A stretch of DNA of 20,246 bases from a virus, in IMG/VR virus record IMGVR_UViG_3300011114_000044, positions 1 to 20,246 of that record; one strand, given 5' to 3'. Position 1 is the stretch's first letter; every line of letters begins with the position of its first letter. The notes beneath the pieces are model-generated. The model was not told where the DNA came from. It made no database searches and was given only the letters and a program-made list of their open reading frames with translations. The translations under genes and the position numbers were made by a program. Of this stretch, positions 6,021 to 13,171 are shown one piece after another.

Positions 6021-8677
6021 CAGACCTCCCTCAATCCAAGCATGGTTTCGGCCAGATAGATGGCACGAACCCGAATGTTGCCTTCGACACCAACCTCAAA
6101 TGTATCGGTACGGTACCCGGTCGGCAGGCGGAACCCATCTACATCATTGACTGCTGTCGTAAAGATCAGTTGCTTGTTTACCCAGAGGTAAAACGTAATC
6201 TCGTCCGCCGTGTTCCAGTTGGTCAATGCGTTGTTCCACACCTGCACATCGGCATCCCATGTCTGTGTCACGGTGGAGTAGTCTGCAACCACCCGCGCTG
6301 CGCCGAGGTTGATCATGTCTTTGGTAACGATGACCTTGGACTTCCACTCCTGAATTACAGGCGGCTGCGCAAGGTTGTCCCATTCGTAGATGTCACCATT
6401 GGTGCCGCTGACGTAGTACACGATGCCGTCGATGGAGTCATAGAACGAAGCCGAGAAGCTGTAGTCTGCGTTGACGAAGAACCCGCCGACCTTGGCGTCC
6501 TGCTCGAAGATGAAGGCACCCGTCGAATGCGAGGCGAAGTAGTTATCGCCGTAGTACTCAGCCACCACCGTCTTGGGGCTGATAGTGGACTGCCACGTGT
6601 CGTTGTTGTACAGCAGCTTGGTGATGATGCCCGCGCCACTGCTGGGCGAATACACCGCCAGTCCGTCGTGCGTGGAATACACGATGCCATAGCCCATCGT
6701 CACTATGCTGTTCTTGTTCAGGCACGGAAAGTTGGCGTCGATCCGCGCTGTGGACATGCCATTGGCTGGGTCAGACCCCGAGACGATGTACGGGTACGAG
6801 TCTGTCGTCACCAGCGTAGAGCCGCTGATCGCCGCGATACCCACGACGTTGTGTTCGAGGTTGACAGCATACGAAGCAGGCCATGCGTGCGGGGCACTCG
6901 GCTCGGAGAAGTACAACGTGTTGCCGACAAAGCCCACGAGGATGTTGTTTTGGATGGCGGTCAACCCCTGCAAGTCTTCGGGCGGCGCGTCGTAGTTGTC
7001 CGTGGCAAGGATGTCAAACAGGTCACGCGAGTCAAAGTCATCGAGGAAGGTGTACACACCGCCATCACCCCAGTACCGCGCAGTCGTGGTGGGCGGGTTC
7101 TCAGAGACATCATGGAACATGGTGCCTGCGGCTACGATGGTGTTGCCAACGTTCCCTGCCACCTGCGCGTACTCGAACGTGTAATCGTCAATCACATCCG
7201 TGACGATGCCACCCGTGATGTCGACGGACGCCACGGTGCAACCACTGATCTTGAAGCGATCATCGACCGACAGGTTGTGGGGGAAGATCAGTGCGACCCG
7301 CGAGACGTTGGCTGTGCGCTGCACCGAGGCCAACCCGGTAGGAAACCACAGGGTCTGGAGCAAGTAGAACTCCGTGCCCGACGCAGCCGCCAGCGTGCGA
7401 TAGAGCTTCACACCACGCACAAAGTTGTTGCCAGACGGTTTGACCGTGGGGATGTTGGACACCGTGACAGAGATGCCTTCCTTGATAAACAAGTCGTCGG
7501 ACGGCTTGGCCGCGATGGACTCCTCGTCCCAAGGTGTAATCCATGTGAAGGTGTATGACCGCGCTTGCGTCAGCCCACCGAGGTTGACCTTACCAGCACT
7601 GCTCGTGGTTGTAGTGATCTGGGGGCCGGGGCTGAAGTAAGTGAAGGTCGTTGTGTTGGTGACTGTGCATTCGACGTTGGTCGCGTTCAGGTTGCGGATG
7701 TCCCACTTCACAGTGCCGCTGGTCGTGTTGGGCACCGTTGTGATGATGTCAAACGTGTTGGCCGCGACATTGGTGACAGTGTACGTGCCGTCGGTGGCAG
7801 TACCAGATGTGAAATCCAACGTCACCTGTGCGCCGTTTGACAATCCGTGGGCGGTAAGCGTAACCTGAATGGTTGTAGTGCCCGAGTTTACCCACGTAAT
7901 GTTGCCCGACCGAGCGGCTGCTACCGGGGCTGTGATAGCAAAAGTGTCCTTGTCAATCACGCTGACCGAGTACGCGCCGTCAATGGTGGGGTCGGCGCTG
8001 AACTGGAGGTTTGTCACCATGCCGGTTTGAAGACCATGATTAGTAATCACGACGGTCAGCGACAGTGTGCCAGAATTCTGGTTATAGGTGCCAGTGCGGG
8101 TCGATCCTGTCTGCGTGTATGTGCCGTTGATGTAGCTAAACCCGGAGATGGACACAGAGTTGCCAGTGCGCAGACCATGCACTGCGGAGGTCACGATGGT
8201 GACGATGTTGGCTGCATCACGGGCATACGAAGTAGTCGTCTTCTCGGTGAAGGTTCCAGCGGTCGTTGTCAGTTGTAGCGCATCATCAGGCGGTGCCAGT
8301 CCGAGGTCATAGTACCCCGTGGGGTACGGCGCTGCGCCAGTCGTTGCCAGTTCGTAGTTGCTGACCTTGGGCTTACCGTCGCCCGAGTAGTAGAACCGTT
8401 GCTCATCCTTGTCAGTCTTGGAGGCGACAGCGATGTCCACATCAGTGAGCCACGAGAGCCACTTCTTCTCATCAGTGTCTGGGTCGCGCAGCGCGAACAG
8501 CGTCTTGATTGCGCCCGTGCGGGCTGTATTTGCAATCACAACAGGTTGTGGATAGGGGATCAGATCACCGGAGTACAGCTTGCAGTTGTTCGCAATTTGG
8601 CCCGCCGTGTTGGGAAGCAACTCCGGCGAAATTTTCGGTGCGGTACCGAGGAAGCCTATGATCTTGACGCCAGCCAT
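6020..8677 (-). CDS. Tail nozzle protein (T7 gp12-like tail tubular protein B)
   Basis: An 885-residue beta-rich protein, slightly longer than T7 gp12 (about 794). The N-terminus (GFLGTAPKISPELLPNTAGQ) is typical of podovirus nozzle proteins, as is the later region with YYSGDGKPKVSNY, TYTFTWITPWDEES-like sequence, VKLYRT and FSEPSAPHAWP. The nozzle forms the distal end of the short tail below the adaptor ring and is the channel for DNA ejection. Residues 157-352 are an insertion of at least three repeats, each with an HGL motif (167, 214, 277); a weaker fourth lies at about 455-506. The start overlaps the endolysin stop (TAATG). Unlike T7, the gene is separated from the adaptor genes by the fibre and lysis blocks. 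Confidence 0.9.
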   Translation of the reverse strand: MAGVKIIGFLGTAPKISPELLPNTAGQIANNCKLYSGDLIPYPQPVVIANTARTGAIKTLFALRDPDTDEKKWLSWLTDVDIAVASKTDKDEQRFYYSGDGKPKVSNYELATTGAAPYPTGYYDLGLAPPDDALQLTTTAGTFTEKTTTSYARDAANIVTIVTSAVHGLRTGNSVSISGFSYINGTYTQTGSTRTGTYNQNSGTLSLTVVITNHGLQTGMVTNLQFSADPTIDGAYSVSVIDKDTFAITAPVAAARSGNITWVNSGTTTIQVTLTAHGLSNGAQVTLDFTSGTATDGTYTVTNVAANTFDIITTVPNTTSGTVKWDIRNLNATNVECTVTNTTTFTYFSPGPQITTTTSSAGKVNLGGLTQARSYTFTWITPWDEESIAAKPSDDLFIKEGISVTVSNIPTVKPSGNNFVRGVKLYRTLAAASGTEFYLLQTLWFPTGLASVQRTANVSRVALIFPHNLSVDDRFKISGCTVASVDITGGIVTDVIDDYTFEYAQVAGNVGNTIVAAGTMFHDVSENPPTTTARYWGDGGVYTFLDDFDSRDLFDILATDNYDAPPEDLQGLTAIQNNILVGFVGNTLYFSEPSAPHAWPASYAVNLEHNVVGIAAISGSTLVTTDSYPYIVSGSDPANGMSTARIDANFPCLNKNSIVTMGYGIVYSTHDGLAVYSPSSGAGIITKLLYNNDTWQSTISPKTVVAEYYGDNYFASHSTGAFIFEQDAKVGGFFVNADYSFSASFYDSIDGIVYYVSGTNGDIYEWDNLAQPPVIQEWKSKVIVTKDMINLGAARVVADYSTVTQTWDADVQVWNNALTNWNTADEITFYLWVNKQLIFTTAVNDVDGFRLPTGYRTDTFEVGVEGNIRVRAIYLAETMLGLREV
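7622..8209 (-). repeat. HGL-motif beta-domain repeats within the nozzle
   Basis: Codes for nozzle residues 157-352. Three units share the pattern x-HGL-xxG-xxV, a short loop, DG-x-Y-x-V (or NGTY) and a TF-x-I strand. They are followed by a half unit (TTFTYFSPGP). They resemble a module often inserted into phage tail proteins that domain searches label as like the FCCH domain of ubiquitin-activating enzyme E1. That label reflects fold similarity and does not imply ubiquitin activity. Confidence 0.65.
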
Positions 8678-9141
8678 TACGCGACCAGTCCTTGTAGGTA
8701 AACCGTTTTGCCGTCTTCCTTGACGGCAGTCAGCGCCTGCTTCTTCAGGTTTTCGTGGTCATATGACACATGCACCCAGCCGCTGTCCGGCACACCCTGA
8801 GTATAGAACTCAAGGATCACCTGAGTAAACAAAAGATTGCTGCGAATCCACTCGGCCAACTCATGGTTGGGGACACCCGGAATCTCGATGTCCGCAGCCA
8901 TACCCCGGCAGTGGTCAGATGTGCGTGAGCCGCCGACCTTGGCGTTGACATCGGGGCTGCGGTACCCAGAGTTGACTTTCACGCCCTTGCCGTAGTGGTC
9001 ACGCACAGGTTGCAGTACGTGGACAGCCAGCGCCTGCAAGTTGCTGGTGATCTCTTGGGGCGGCGAGTTGTCCATGTCGTGGCGCAGCGCCGTCTCGCTC
9101 TTGGTCATCTCGGACAGCGTGAAGTTTTCGGTCAGGTTCAT
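8677..9141 (-). CDS. Endolysin, M15-family L-alanoyl-D-glutamate / D,D-peptidase type
   Basis: A 154-residue protein covering a complete peptidase M15_3-type domain with no extra cell-wall-binding domain. The sequence opens with a FTLSEMTKSETA segment typical of these lysins. It has a YRSPDVNAKVGG loop, then SDHCRGMAADI with zinc ligands His77 and Asp84, and GWVHVSY with the third ligand His124. Such enzymes cut the peptide part of peptidoglycan and lyse the cell once the holin has opened the inner membrane. There is no signal peptide, consistent with a holin-dependent endolysin. The gene overlaps the holin-like gene by ATGA (9138-9141) and the nozzle gene by TAATG. Confidence 0.92.
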   Translation of the reverse strand: MNLTENFTLSEMTKSETALRHDMDNSPPQEITSNLQALAVHVLQPVRDHYGKGVKVNSGYRSPDVNAKVGGSRTSDHCRGMAADIEIPGVPNHELAEWIRSNLLFTQVILEFYTQGVPDSGWVHVSYDHENLKKQALTAVKEDGKTVYLQGLVA

Positions 9142-9635
9142 TTTACTGGCCCTGACTTAGAGAGCAGGTCGGTCTTGGCTTGCGAGCCAGCACTGCTGCC
9201 AAAATAATAGGCAATGATGCCCGTCCATGCGGTGCCGAGCGAGCCGAGCATCATCAAGATGGCGGGGTTGTTAGAGTCGATCTTGTTGAAGAACATCATC
9301 ACCATGATTCCAAAGAAACCAACGGTCACAGTACCAGCCAAAATTGGCGGCATCATAGAGCGCGTTGTGGCCTGCATCTCCCGTGCTGATTTCCTGTCTT
9401 CGACCTCCAACTTTTCAAAGTTTAGGCCCAACTCCTGTGCTTGCTTTTGCAGTTCTATCTCGGCAATCTTGACCTGTGCGATCTGCTCGGCTGACAGTTT
9501 GTTGTTGGAGATCATGTCGCCAACTTTGTCAGGGTCAACCCCAATGGCCTTGGAGATAGCGGACACAGCCATGCCCGCCAGTGGGCCACCCATTGCAGTA
9601 GCAATCGTCGGTGCAATTTGTTTAAGCCAATCCAT
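9138..9635 (-). CDS. Probable holin, GTA_holin_3TM-like
   Basis: A 165-residue protein. The N-terminus (WLKQIAPTIATAMGGPLAGM followed by a small-residue helix) is hydrophobic. A charged helical stretch spans about 45-90. Two further hydrophobic segments follow at about 96-116 (PPILAGTVTVGFFGIMVMMFF) and 126-147, with a Lys-containing tail. This architecture, and the GGPLAG motif especially, matches the family of three-TM holins described for gene-transfer-agent release (Pfam GTA_holin_3TM), which form membrane lesions that let the endolysin reach the wall. The position immediately before the M15 endolysin supports the role. The start overlaps the upstream stop as TAATG at 9633-9637. Confidence 0.85.
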   Translation of the reverse strand: MDWLKQIAPTIATAMGGPLAGMAVSAISKAIGVDPDKVGDMISNNKLSAEQIAQVKIAEIELQKQAQELGLNFEKLEVEDRKSAREMQATTRSMMPPILAGTVTVGFFGIMVMMFFNKIDSNNPAILMMLGSLGTAWTGIIAYYFGSSAGSQAKTDLLSKSGPVK

Positions 9636-9937
9636 TATTTCTTCTCCAACTTTGTGTTGATGACGGCAATCTCTTGTCGGTTGTGCATGATGTCATCGCG
9701 GTTCTTTTGGATTTCTTTTTCCAAATCCTGTCGCAGCTTTTCTCTTGCGAGTTCAGCGCCTGAGTTGCTGGCTTGCTTGTTGTCGCTGGTCACCACTAGG
9801 CTGATCTTGCTGTTGAGGATGGTCACTTCATGGCTCAAGTTCGACAAGGCAGACATCAGATACACAACGCAGGAGAACAGCAGCGGCAGTATCGCAAACG
9901 TAGCCTTCTCAATCAGTGCGCCTTTGTCATCATTCAT
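9635..9937 (-). CDS. Single-TM coiled-coil membrane protein of the lysis block (i-spanin-like)
   Basis: A 100-residue protein starting at the ATG at 9937, which overlaps the upstream TGA as ATGA. A longer in-frame start at 10009 would lie inside the neighbouring gene and is unlikely. Residues 12-33 form one membrane segment (ATFAILPLLFSCVVYLMSAL). The rest is a polar coiled coil rich in Lys, Glu and Asn, up to the C-terminal KLEKK. An N-terminal anchor followed by a periplasmic coiled coil is the arrangement of inner-membrane spanins, and the gene lies between other membrane proteins and the holin. I find no accompanying outer-membrane lipoprotein, so the spanin reading is tentative. An accessory or anti-holin is the alternative. 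Confidence 0.75.
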   Translation of the reverse strand: MNDDKGALIEKATFAILPLLFSCVVYLMSALSNLSHEVTILNSKISLVVTSDNKQASNSGAELAREKLRQDLEKEIQKNRDDIMHNRQEIAVINTKLEKK

Positions 9938-10407
9938 CTTCCATCTCCAACAATTTGCCAAGTCAAATACGCCACTAATCCGACTATGGATGACACCAGC
10001 GCAGTCCACAATCCAAAATTCACAATGTCGCTAATTTCCTCTGCTCTTACCGCCTTGGCGTGAGCTACTTCAGCCTCTGCCTTTTTTCGCTCTGTAACCA
10101 TGCGGTTACGCTCCAACATGATGGCGTTCCAGACATCATCATTACCTGACCAGATCAGCATCTGTTTTAATTCGTTCTCAGCATCCTGAAGCTGCTTGAG
10201 TTGCATCACCGTCTCAAACGCCACCGCCGTATCGCTCTTGCCAAACTTGGGCTTTTTGACCGACTCTTTTGCGATGACATCCTTCGCCTCGAAAAACTTC
10301 ATCAGATCACCGCTGATGCTATTGATGTCCTTGCCCATTTTGATTGCAGCTTGGACGCCTTTGATTGCCCCTTGGGCTACAGCAAAGGCGGTGATCGGAT
10401 CAATCAT
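9934..10407 (-). CDS. Phage membrane protein with C-terminal TM, lysis block
   Basis: A 157-residue protein. Residues 1-30 are moderately hydrophobic (IDPITAFAVAQGAIKGVQAA). Residues 30-120 are a charged, mostly helical region rich in Lys, Glu and Met. Residues about 130-152 form a clear membrane segment (NFGLWTALVSSIVGLVAYLT). The short tail ends in Gly-Asp-Gly-Arg. Similar proteins with this MIDPITAFA-type opening occur in aquatic phages without an assigned function. Being directly upstream of the coiled-coil membrane protein, holin and endolysin, it probably takes part in lysis timing or envelope disruption. The ribosome site is weak. Confidence 0.75.
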   Translation of the reverse strand: MIDPITAFAVAQGAIKGVQAAIKMGKDINSISGDLMKFFEAKDVIAKESVKKPKFGKSDTAVAFETVMQLKQLQDAENELKQMLIWSGNDDVWNAIMLERNRMVTERKKAEAEVAHAKAVRAEEISDIVNFGLWTALVSSIVGLVAYLTWQIVGDGR

Positions 10408-10412
10408 CGCAC

Positions 10413-10598
10413 TTACTTCTTAGTCTTGGCGGAGCCGTGCTTGCCACCGGGCATCATCTTGCCATCAGGCCTCTTGTGCATTGCTTTAGGTACCATGCCA
10501 CCCTTTTCATAGGGCATGGGCTTTTTAACCGCGCCGCCTTTTTTGTAGGCCATAGGCATAGCGGCGGGCTTATCTTTTTTCATCATCATTCCGGGCAT
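10413..10598 (-). CDS. Small Lys/Met/Gly-rich basic protein
   Basis: A 61-residue protein of low complexity, with 15 Lys and 1 Arg against 3 acidic residues by my count, so the net charge is near +13. It contains a repeated motif of the form MxYxKGGxV (AYKKGGAVKKPM, then PYEKGGMVPKAM). Such KKGG proteins are common and unassigned in aquatic phages. The start has a good AAGGAG site seven bases upstream, and the stop of the preceding gene lies within that spacer. A nucleic-acid- or membrane-binding role is possible from the charge, but nothing in the sequence decides this. Confidence 0.7.
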   Translation of the reverse strand: MPGMMMKKDKPAAMPMAYKKGGAVKKPMPYEKGGMVPKAMHKRPDGKMMPGGKHGSAKTKK

Positions 10599-10601
10599 GA
10601 T

Positions 10602-10889
10602 TTACTCCTTGTTGGACTTGGATTCGAGCTTTTTAAACAGCAGCCCGAGAGTACTGTCGATCTTGTTGAAGCCGTCTTTCATGTCGTGCTTCAACTCCTT
10701 GAAGTCGTCCTTGATGTCAGTCATTGCAACTTTGAAGTCGTCCTTGCGGACGTAGACTTCAGGGAGGTCACGTTCGATCTGCTTCATGTCGGCCTTCAAT
10801 TCTTTAATGGCATCCCAGACGACCTTCAGCACCCACCCGAAGGCGGCACCTAGTCCTGCAAACAACCAGTTGACAATCGTCTGATCCAT
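10602..10889 (-). CDS. Small membrane-anchored coiled-coil protein
   Basis: A 95-residue protein. Residues 6-27 (VNWLFAGLGAAFGWVLKVVW) form one membrane segment. Residues 28-90 are a strongly charged helix with heptad spacing of hydrophobics (WDAIKELKADMKQIERDL, and a later DMKDGFNKIDSTLGLLFKKL). This layout is seen in small phage accessory lysis proteins, for example haemolysin-XhlA-like or spanin-like proteins. I do not recognise a specific family. It may be the first gene of the lysis block. The start has an AGGGG ribosome site just inside the gap to the previous gene. Confidence 0.75.
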   Translation of the reverse strand: MDQTIVNWLFAGLGAAFGWVLKVVWDAIKELKADMKQIERDLPEVYVRKDDFKVAMTDIKDDFKELKHDMKDGFNKIDSTLGLLFKKLESKSNKE

Positions 10890-10895
10890 CGAGCT

Positions 10896-11162
10896 TTACC
10901 CCTGTGGAAGACCAGCAGGCATTACTTGCGCAGCCTGCGCAGCTTGGTATGCAGCAACAACTTCAGCGGTGTGCGTCGCTGCACAGATGGCCTTCACACG
11001 GGTATCCTCAGCCAAGTAGTCATCGCCGGGGGCAATGATGCGGCGGTGAAACGTGCCGCTGATTTGTTCGCCGTCCTCCATGATGGCGGTCTTGGTGCGC
11101 ACTTGCACGCAGCCGTTCTCGACTACTTCGATGCGGTCAACAATTTGAATTTTCTCTAGCAT
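10896..11162 (-). CDS. Conserved phage protein downstream of tail fibre genes
   Basis: An 88-residue protein opening MLEKIQIVDRIEVVENGCVQ, then VRTKTAIMEDGEQISGTFHR and an Ala/Gln-rich C-terminal helix (AAYQAAQAAQVMPAG). I recall near-identical short proteins in many phages and prophages, usually close to fibre or tail genes and without assigned function. The first 60 residues look beta-rich. Its position after three fibres makes a fibre-folding chaperone or fibre accessory possible, as does the tail-fibre-assembly-like C-terminal helix. This remains inference. The start has an AAAGGAAA site and sits behind the largest gap of the window (11163-11201), in which I see no clear promoter or terminator. 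Confidence 0.78.
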   Translation of the reverse strand: MLEKIQIVDRIEVVENGCVQVRTKTAIMEDGEQISGTFHRRIIAPGDDYLAEDTRVKAICAATHTAEVVAAYQAAQAAQVMPAGLPQG

Positions 11163-11201
11163 GATGATTTCCTTTCAGTTATTCCAATTAAGTCATCCGA
11201 C

Positions 11202-11465
11202 CTAATTTACCCTTGGGTCACTTGCCAAATACAAACCGCCGTCTGACCCTTTCACGACTTCGGCTTGATCTTCATACGCGCCATTGGGCAGCGGATTTCT
11301 GATCCGTGTTTTCTTAACTGGTCGGCATTCTTCTGGCAGAGGAATATTTGACTCAGGAGTCCAACCCTCAGGCACGGGTGCGGCTTCTGTGTACTCCTCA
11401 ATCAAAAAATCCCATTCGCCGATGTTGATGAGATTGCCTGAAGCATCACGGTAGATTTTAGTCAT
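11202..11465 (-). CDS. Small phage protein directly after the tailspike
   Basis: An 87-residue acidic protein (MTKIYRDASGNLINIGEWDF onward) with several Pro-rich turns and a C-terminal YLASDPRVN. Family unknown. Two starts compete. The ATG at 11471 overlaps the tailspike TGA as ATGA but has its GGA ribosome site only two bases away. The ATG at 11465 has eight bases of spacing and is preferred, with the other adding two residues. A much longer upstream extension to 11609 lies wholly inside the tailspike and lacks support. The position suggests a fibre accessory or chaperone. Confidence 0.65.
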   Translation of the reverse strand: MTKIYRDASGNLINIGEWDFLIEEYTEAAPVPEGWTPESNIPLPEECRPVKKTRIRNPLPNGAYEDQAEVVKGSDGGLYLASDPRVN

Positions 11466-11467
11466 TG

Positions 11468-13168
11468 TCATTTTCCAACCCATCCTATGTTTCCGTTGCC
11501 GCTTTCCTTGACATACAAAGTGGTGCCAGCACCACCTGAAATGTTGGTGTAAAGCGCACCCGGCGAAGCGGTTACCGAACCCTCCGGGCTTCCTGTTCCA
11601 GAAGTCCACCTGTTGTTGAAACTTCCATTTGGACAGAAAGCATTTGCGCCAAGGTATCCAAACGTGACATTATTTTGGGAATACACATCGACCTGATTTC
11701 CAGATGGCGCTCTTAGAAATGCGGTTGGTGATCCTTGAATGGCTGTTGCAAACTCAACTTGCACGTTTCTTGTAAACGGGGTGTAGTCCCCAAGAAATGA
11801 TGTCACAATGAACTGACTTGGAACGGCAACACTCAAAACACTTGCGTATCCACGTTTTGCTGGGCTGATCAATGTGCATTGGAACATTGTTGCGCCATAG
11901 TCGCCAAGCGCTCCAGTTCGCGTGTATGTTTCGTAGTACACGTTGACAGATTTCAAAGCGGCAGTACCCGACCCGGCAAAGCCAACATAGTTGCAAGTAT
12001 GCGTAGCAGCCGATCCAATGTGGTAAACGCTTGTGTTATCAGGCTGTGTACCCCATGCTGTGTCAACCGTAGCAACTTTTGTGGTGCCGTTGTAATTTGA
12101 AATGGTGCGTGCTTGTCCAGCGCCTGTTCCAGTCTCAATCAAAACTCGGTAGCCAGTCCACTTTTGACTAACACTGCTTGCGCTGGCCGCAAGGGTGATC
12201 GTCAATGCGCCGCCTGCTTGCGCTGTTCCATCAGTCGTGTCAAACACCAAACTCTCGACAGAACCAGTGGTCATTACAAAGTCGCCGCGATCTACGCGAA
12301 TGCCTTGATACGTGAATTGTGCTTCGCAGTTTACAAGCGCGTTTGCGCCGCCGTCACTTTCGAGCCAGAAACAAATGAAGCCAAATGCTTTAACGGTCAA
12401 CCATGTGTTGTAGTAGCCGTTGTTTGTGGTGTACATGCAAATCGTATATCCCACGATATTGATGTTTTCGATAGTTGAGTAGCCGGTGCTACCCATGTTC
12501 AAACCGATGGTGTTTGACTCTAGGTGGTATCTGGTCGCACTCGTGGGTACTGGAGAAAATGTCCCGCTGATAGTGGCAACTTTAGTAGTTCCGTTGTACG
12601 CAGTAATGTTCCCTTGTTGTGGTGAGCCGGGGCCACCTTCCAGTTTTACAAGCCAGCCAACATAATAGTTAGTAACAGCACTGGAAGTGGAATCAAGGAT
12701 GATCGTGTTTGCACTACCACCTTGCGCTAGACCAAGTACACCAAGCGCGTTGTGCAGTGAATTTTCAATTGCAAAGTCTCGCATATCCCACCCAACAGTT
12801 CTGTCGCCATATGCGGGATTTTCCCCGTACTGACCGCGAATTGCTGATTTGCCGACAAAAGAGGTACTGATGAACGTGCTTCTCGGGCCTTCACCTTGAA
12901 GACACGCATAGTCTTTGGCAACAATTGAGTCTGCGATTCTGTATGTGCCAGCAGGCATGAACACCACAGGACGCGCTATATATGATGTAGGATTGCCTCG
13001 CAGCCTCGCGTACTCTAATGCTGCGTTGATGCCTGTGACAATGGCCGCGCCGTCTTGCGCCGCAACATTATGGGTTTGAATCAGAGGAATTTGTGCTGCT
13101 GGGATAAAGTCAAACACATTGACGCAAGCACCCTCGATCATCGAATACGAAACTTTTGTGAGTGCCAT
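11468..13168 (-). CDS. Tailspike with pectate-lyase-like beta-helix
   Basis: A 566-residue protein. Residues 1-20 (MALTKVSYSMIEGACVNVFD) are an N-terminal anchor found on many phage fibres. Residues 35-110 match the opening of the pectate-lyase-like right-handed beta-helix (DGAAIVTGINAALEYAR, then FMPAGTYRI). Two inserted copies of a small beta domain lie at 153-217 and 322-385. The protein ends with a GSPEGSVTASPGALYTN segment and a TTLYVKESGNGNIGWVGK tail, a C-terminal ending common to many phage fibres. It should trimerise, bind and possibly cleave a surface polysaccharide of the host; catalytic residues cannot be assigned from sequence alone. A ribosome site AAGGTG overlaps the end of the preceding fibre gene. 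Confidence 0.85.
   Translation of the reverse strand: MALTKVSYSMIEGACVNVFDFIPAAQIPLIQTHNVAAQDGAAIVTGINAALEYARLRGNPTSYIARPVVFMPAGTYRIADSIVAKDYACLQGEGPRSTFISTSFVGKSAIRGQYGENPAYGDRTVGWDMRDFAIENSLHNALGVLGLAQGGSANTIILDSTSSAVTNYYVGWLVKLEGGPGSPQQGNITAYNGTTKVATISGTFSPVPTSATRYHLESNTIGLNMGSTGYSTIENINIVGYTICMYTTNNGYYNTWLTVKAFGFICFWLESDGGANALVNCEAQFTYQGIRVDRGDFVMTTGSVESLVFDTTDGTAQAGGALTITLAASASSVSQKWTGYRVLIETGTGAGQARTISNYNGTTKVATVDTAWGTQPDNTSVYHIGSAATHTCNYVGFAGSGTAALKSVNVYYETYTRTGALGDYGATMFQCTLISPAKRGYASVLSVAVPSQFIVTSFLGDYTPFTRNVQVEFATAIQGSPTAFLRAPSGNQVDVYSQNNVTFGYLGANAFCPNGSFNNRWTSGTGSPEGSVTASPGALYTNISGGAGTTLYVKESGNGNIGWVGK
12014..12205 (-). repeat. Tailspike internal module, copy 2
   Basis: Codes for tailspike residues about 322-385. 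It shares with copy 1 (12518-12712) the core YNGTTKVAT, a following strand, a T/P-rich loop and a Y-H-hydrophobic ending (RYHL or VYHI). Confidence 0.65.
12518..12712 (-). repeat. Tailspike internal module, copy 1
   Basis: Codes for tailspike residues about 153-217, a roughly 60-residue beta domain with G-Q/QQG, AYNGTTKVATISGTF and RYHL. It is the partner of the module at 12014-12205. Confidence 0.65.
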
Positions 13169-13171
13169 GTT

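Noticed and set aside
6002-7558. Plus-strand open frame of 518 codons opposite the nozzle gene
   Set aside because: It lies wholly inside the nozzle gene on the other strand, is rich in Arg/Val/His/Asp as expected for a mirror of GC-rich codons, and shows no known motif.
7622-8209. Reading the FCCH-like repeats as evidence of ubiquitin-type chemistry
   Set aside because: The resemblance concerns a small beta fold in E1 enzymes; no adenylation or catalytic Cys domain is present.
9938-10009. Upstream extension of the 100-residue membrane protein, with a Cys that could suggest a lipobox (FDLANC)
   Set aside because: It overlaps the neighbouring gene, and the residue before Cys is Asn, not Gly/Ala/Ser, so it is not a lipobox.
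11163-11201. Largest gap, inspected for promoter or terminator
   Set aside because: No clear -35/-10 pair, no phage-type promoter consensus and no GC-rich stem with a T run; only a ribosome site is visible.
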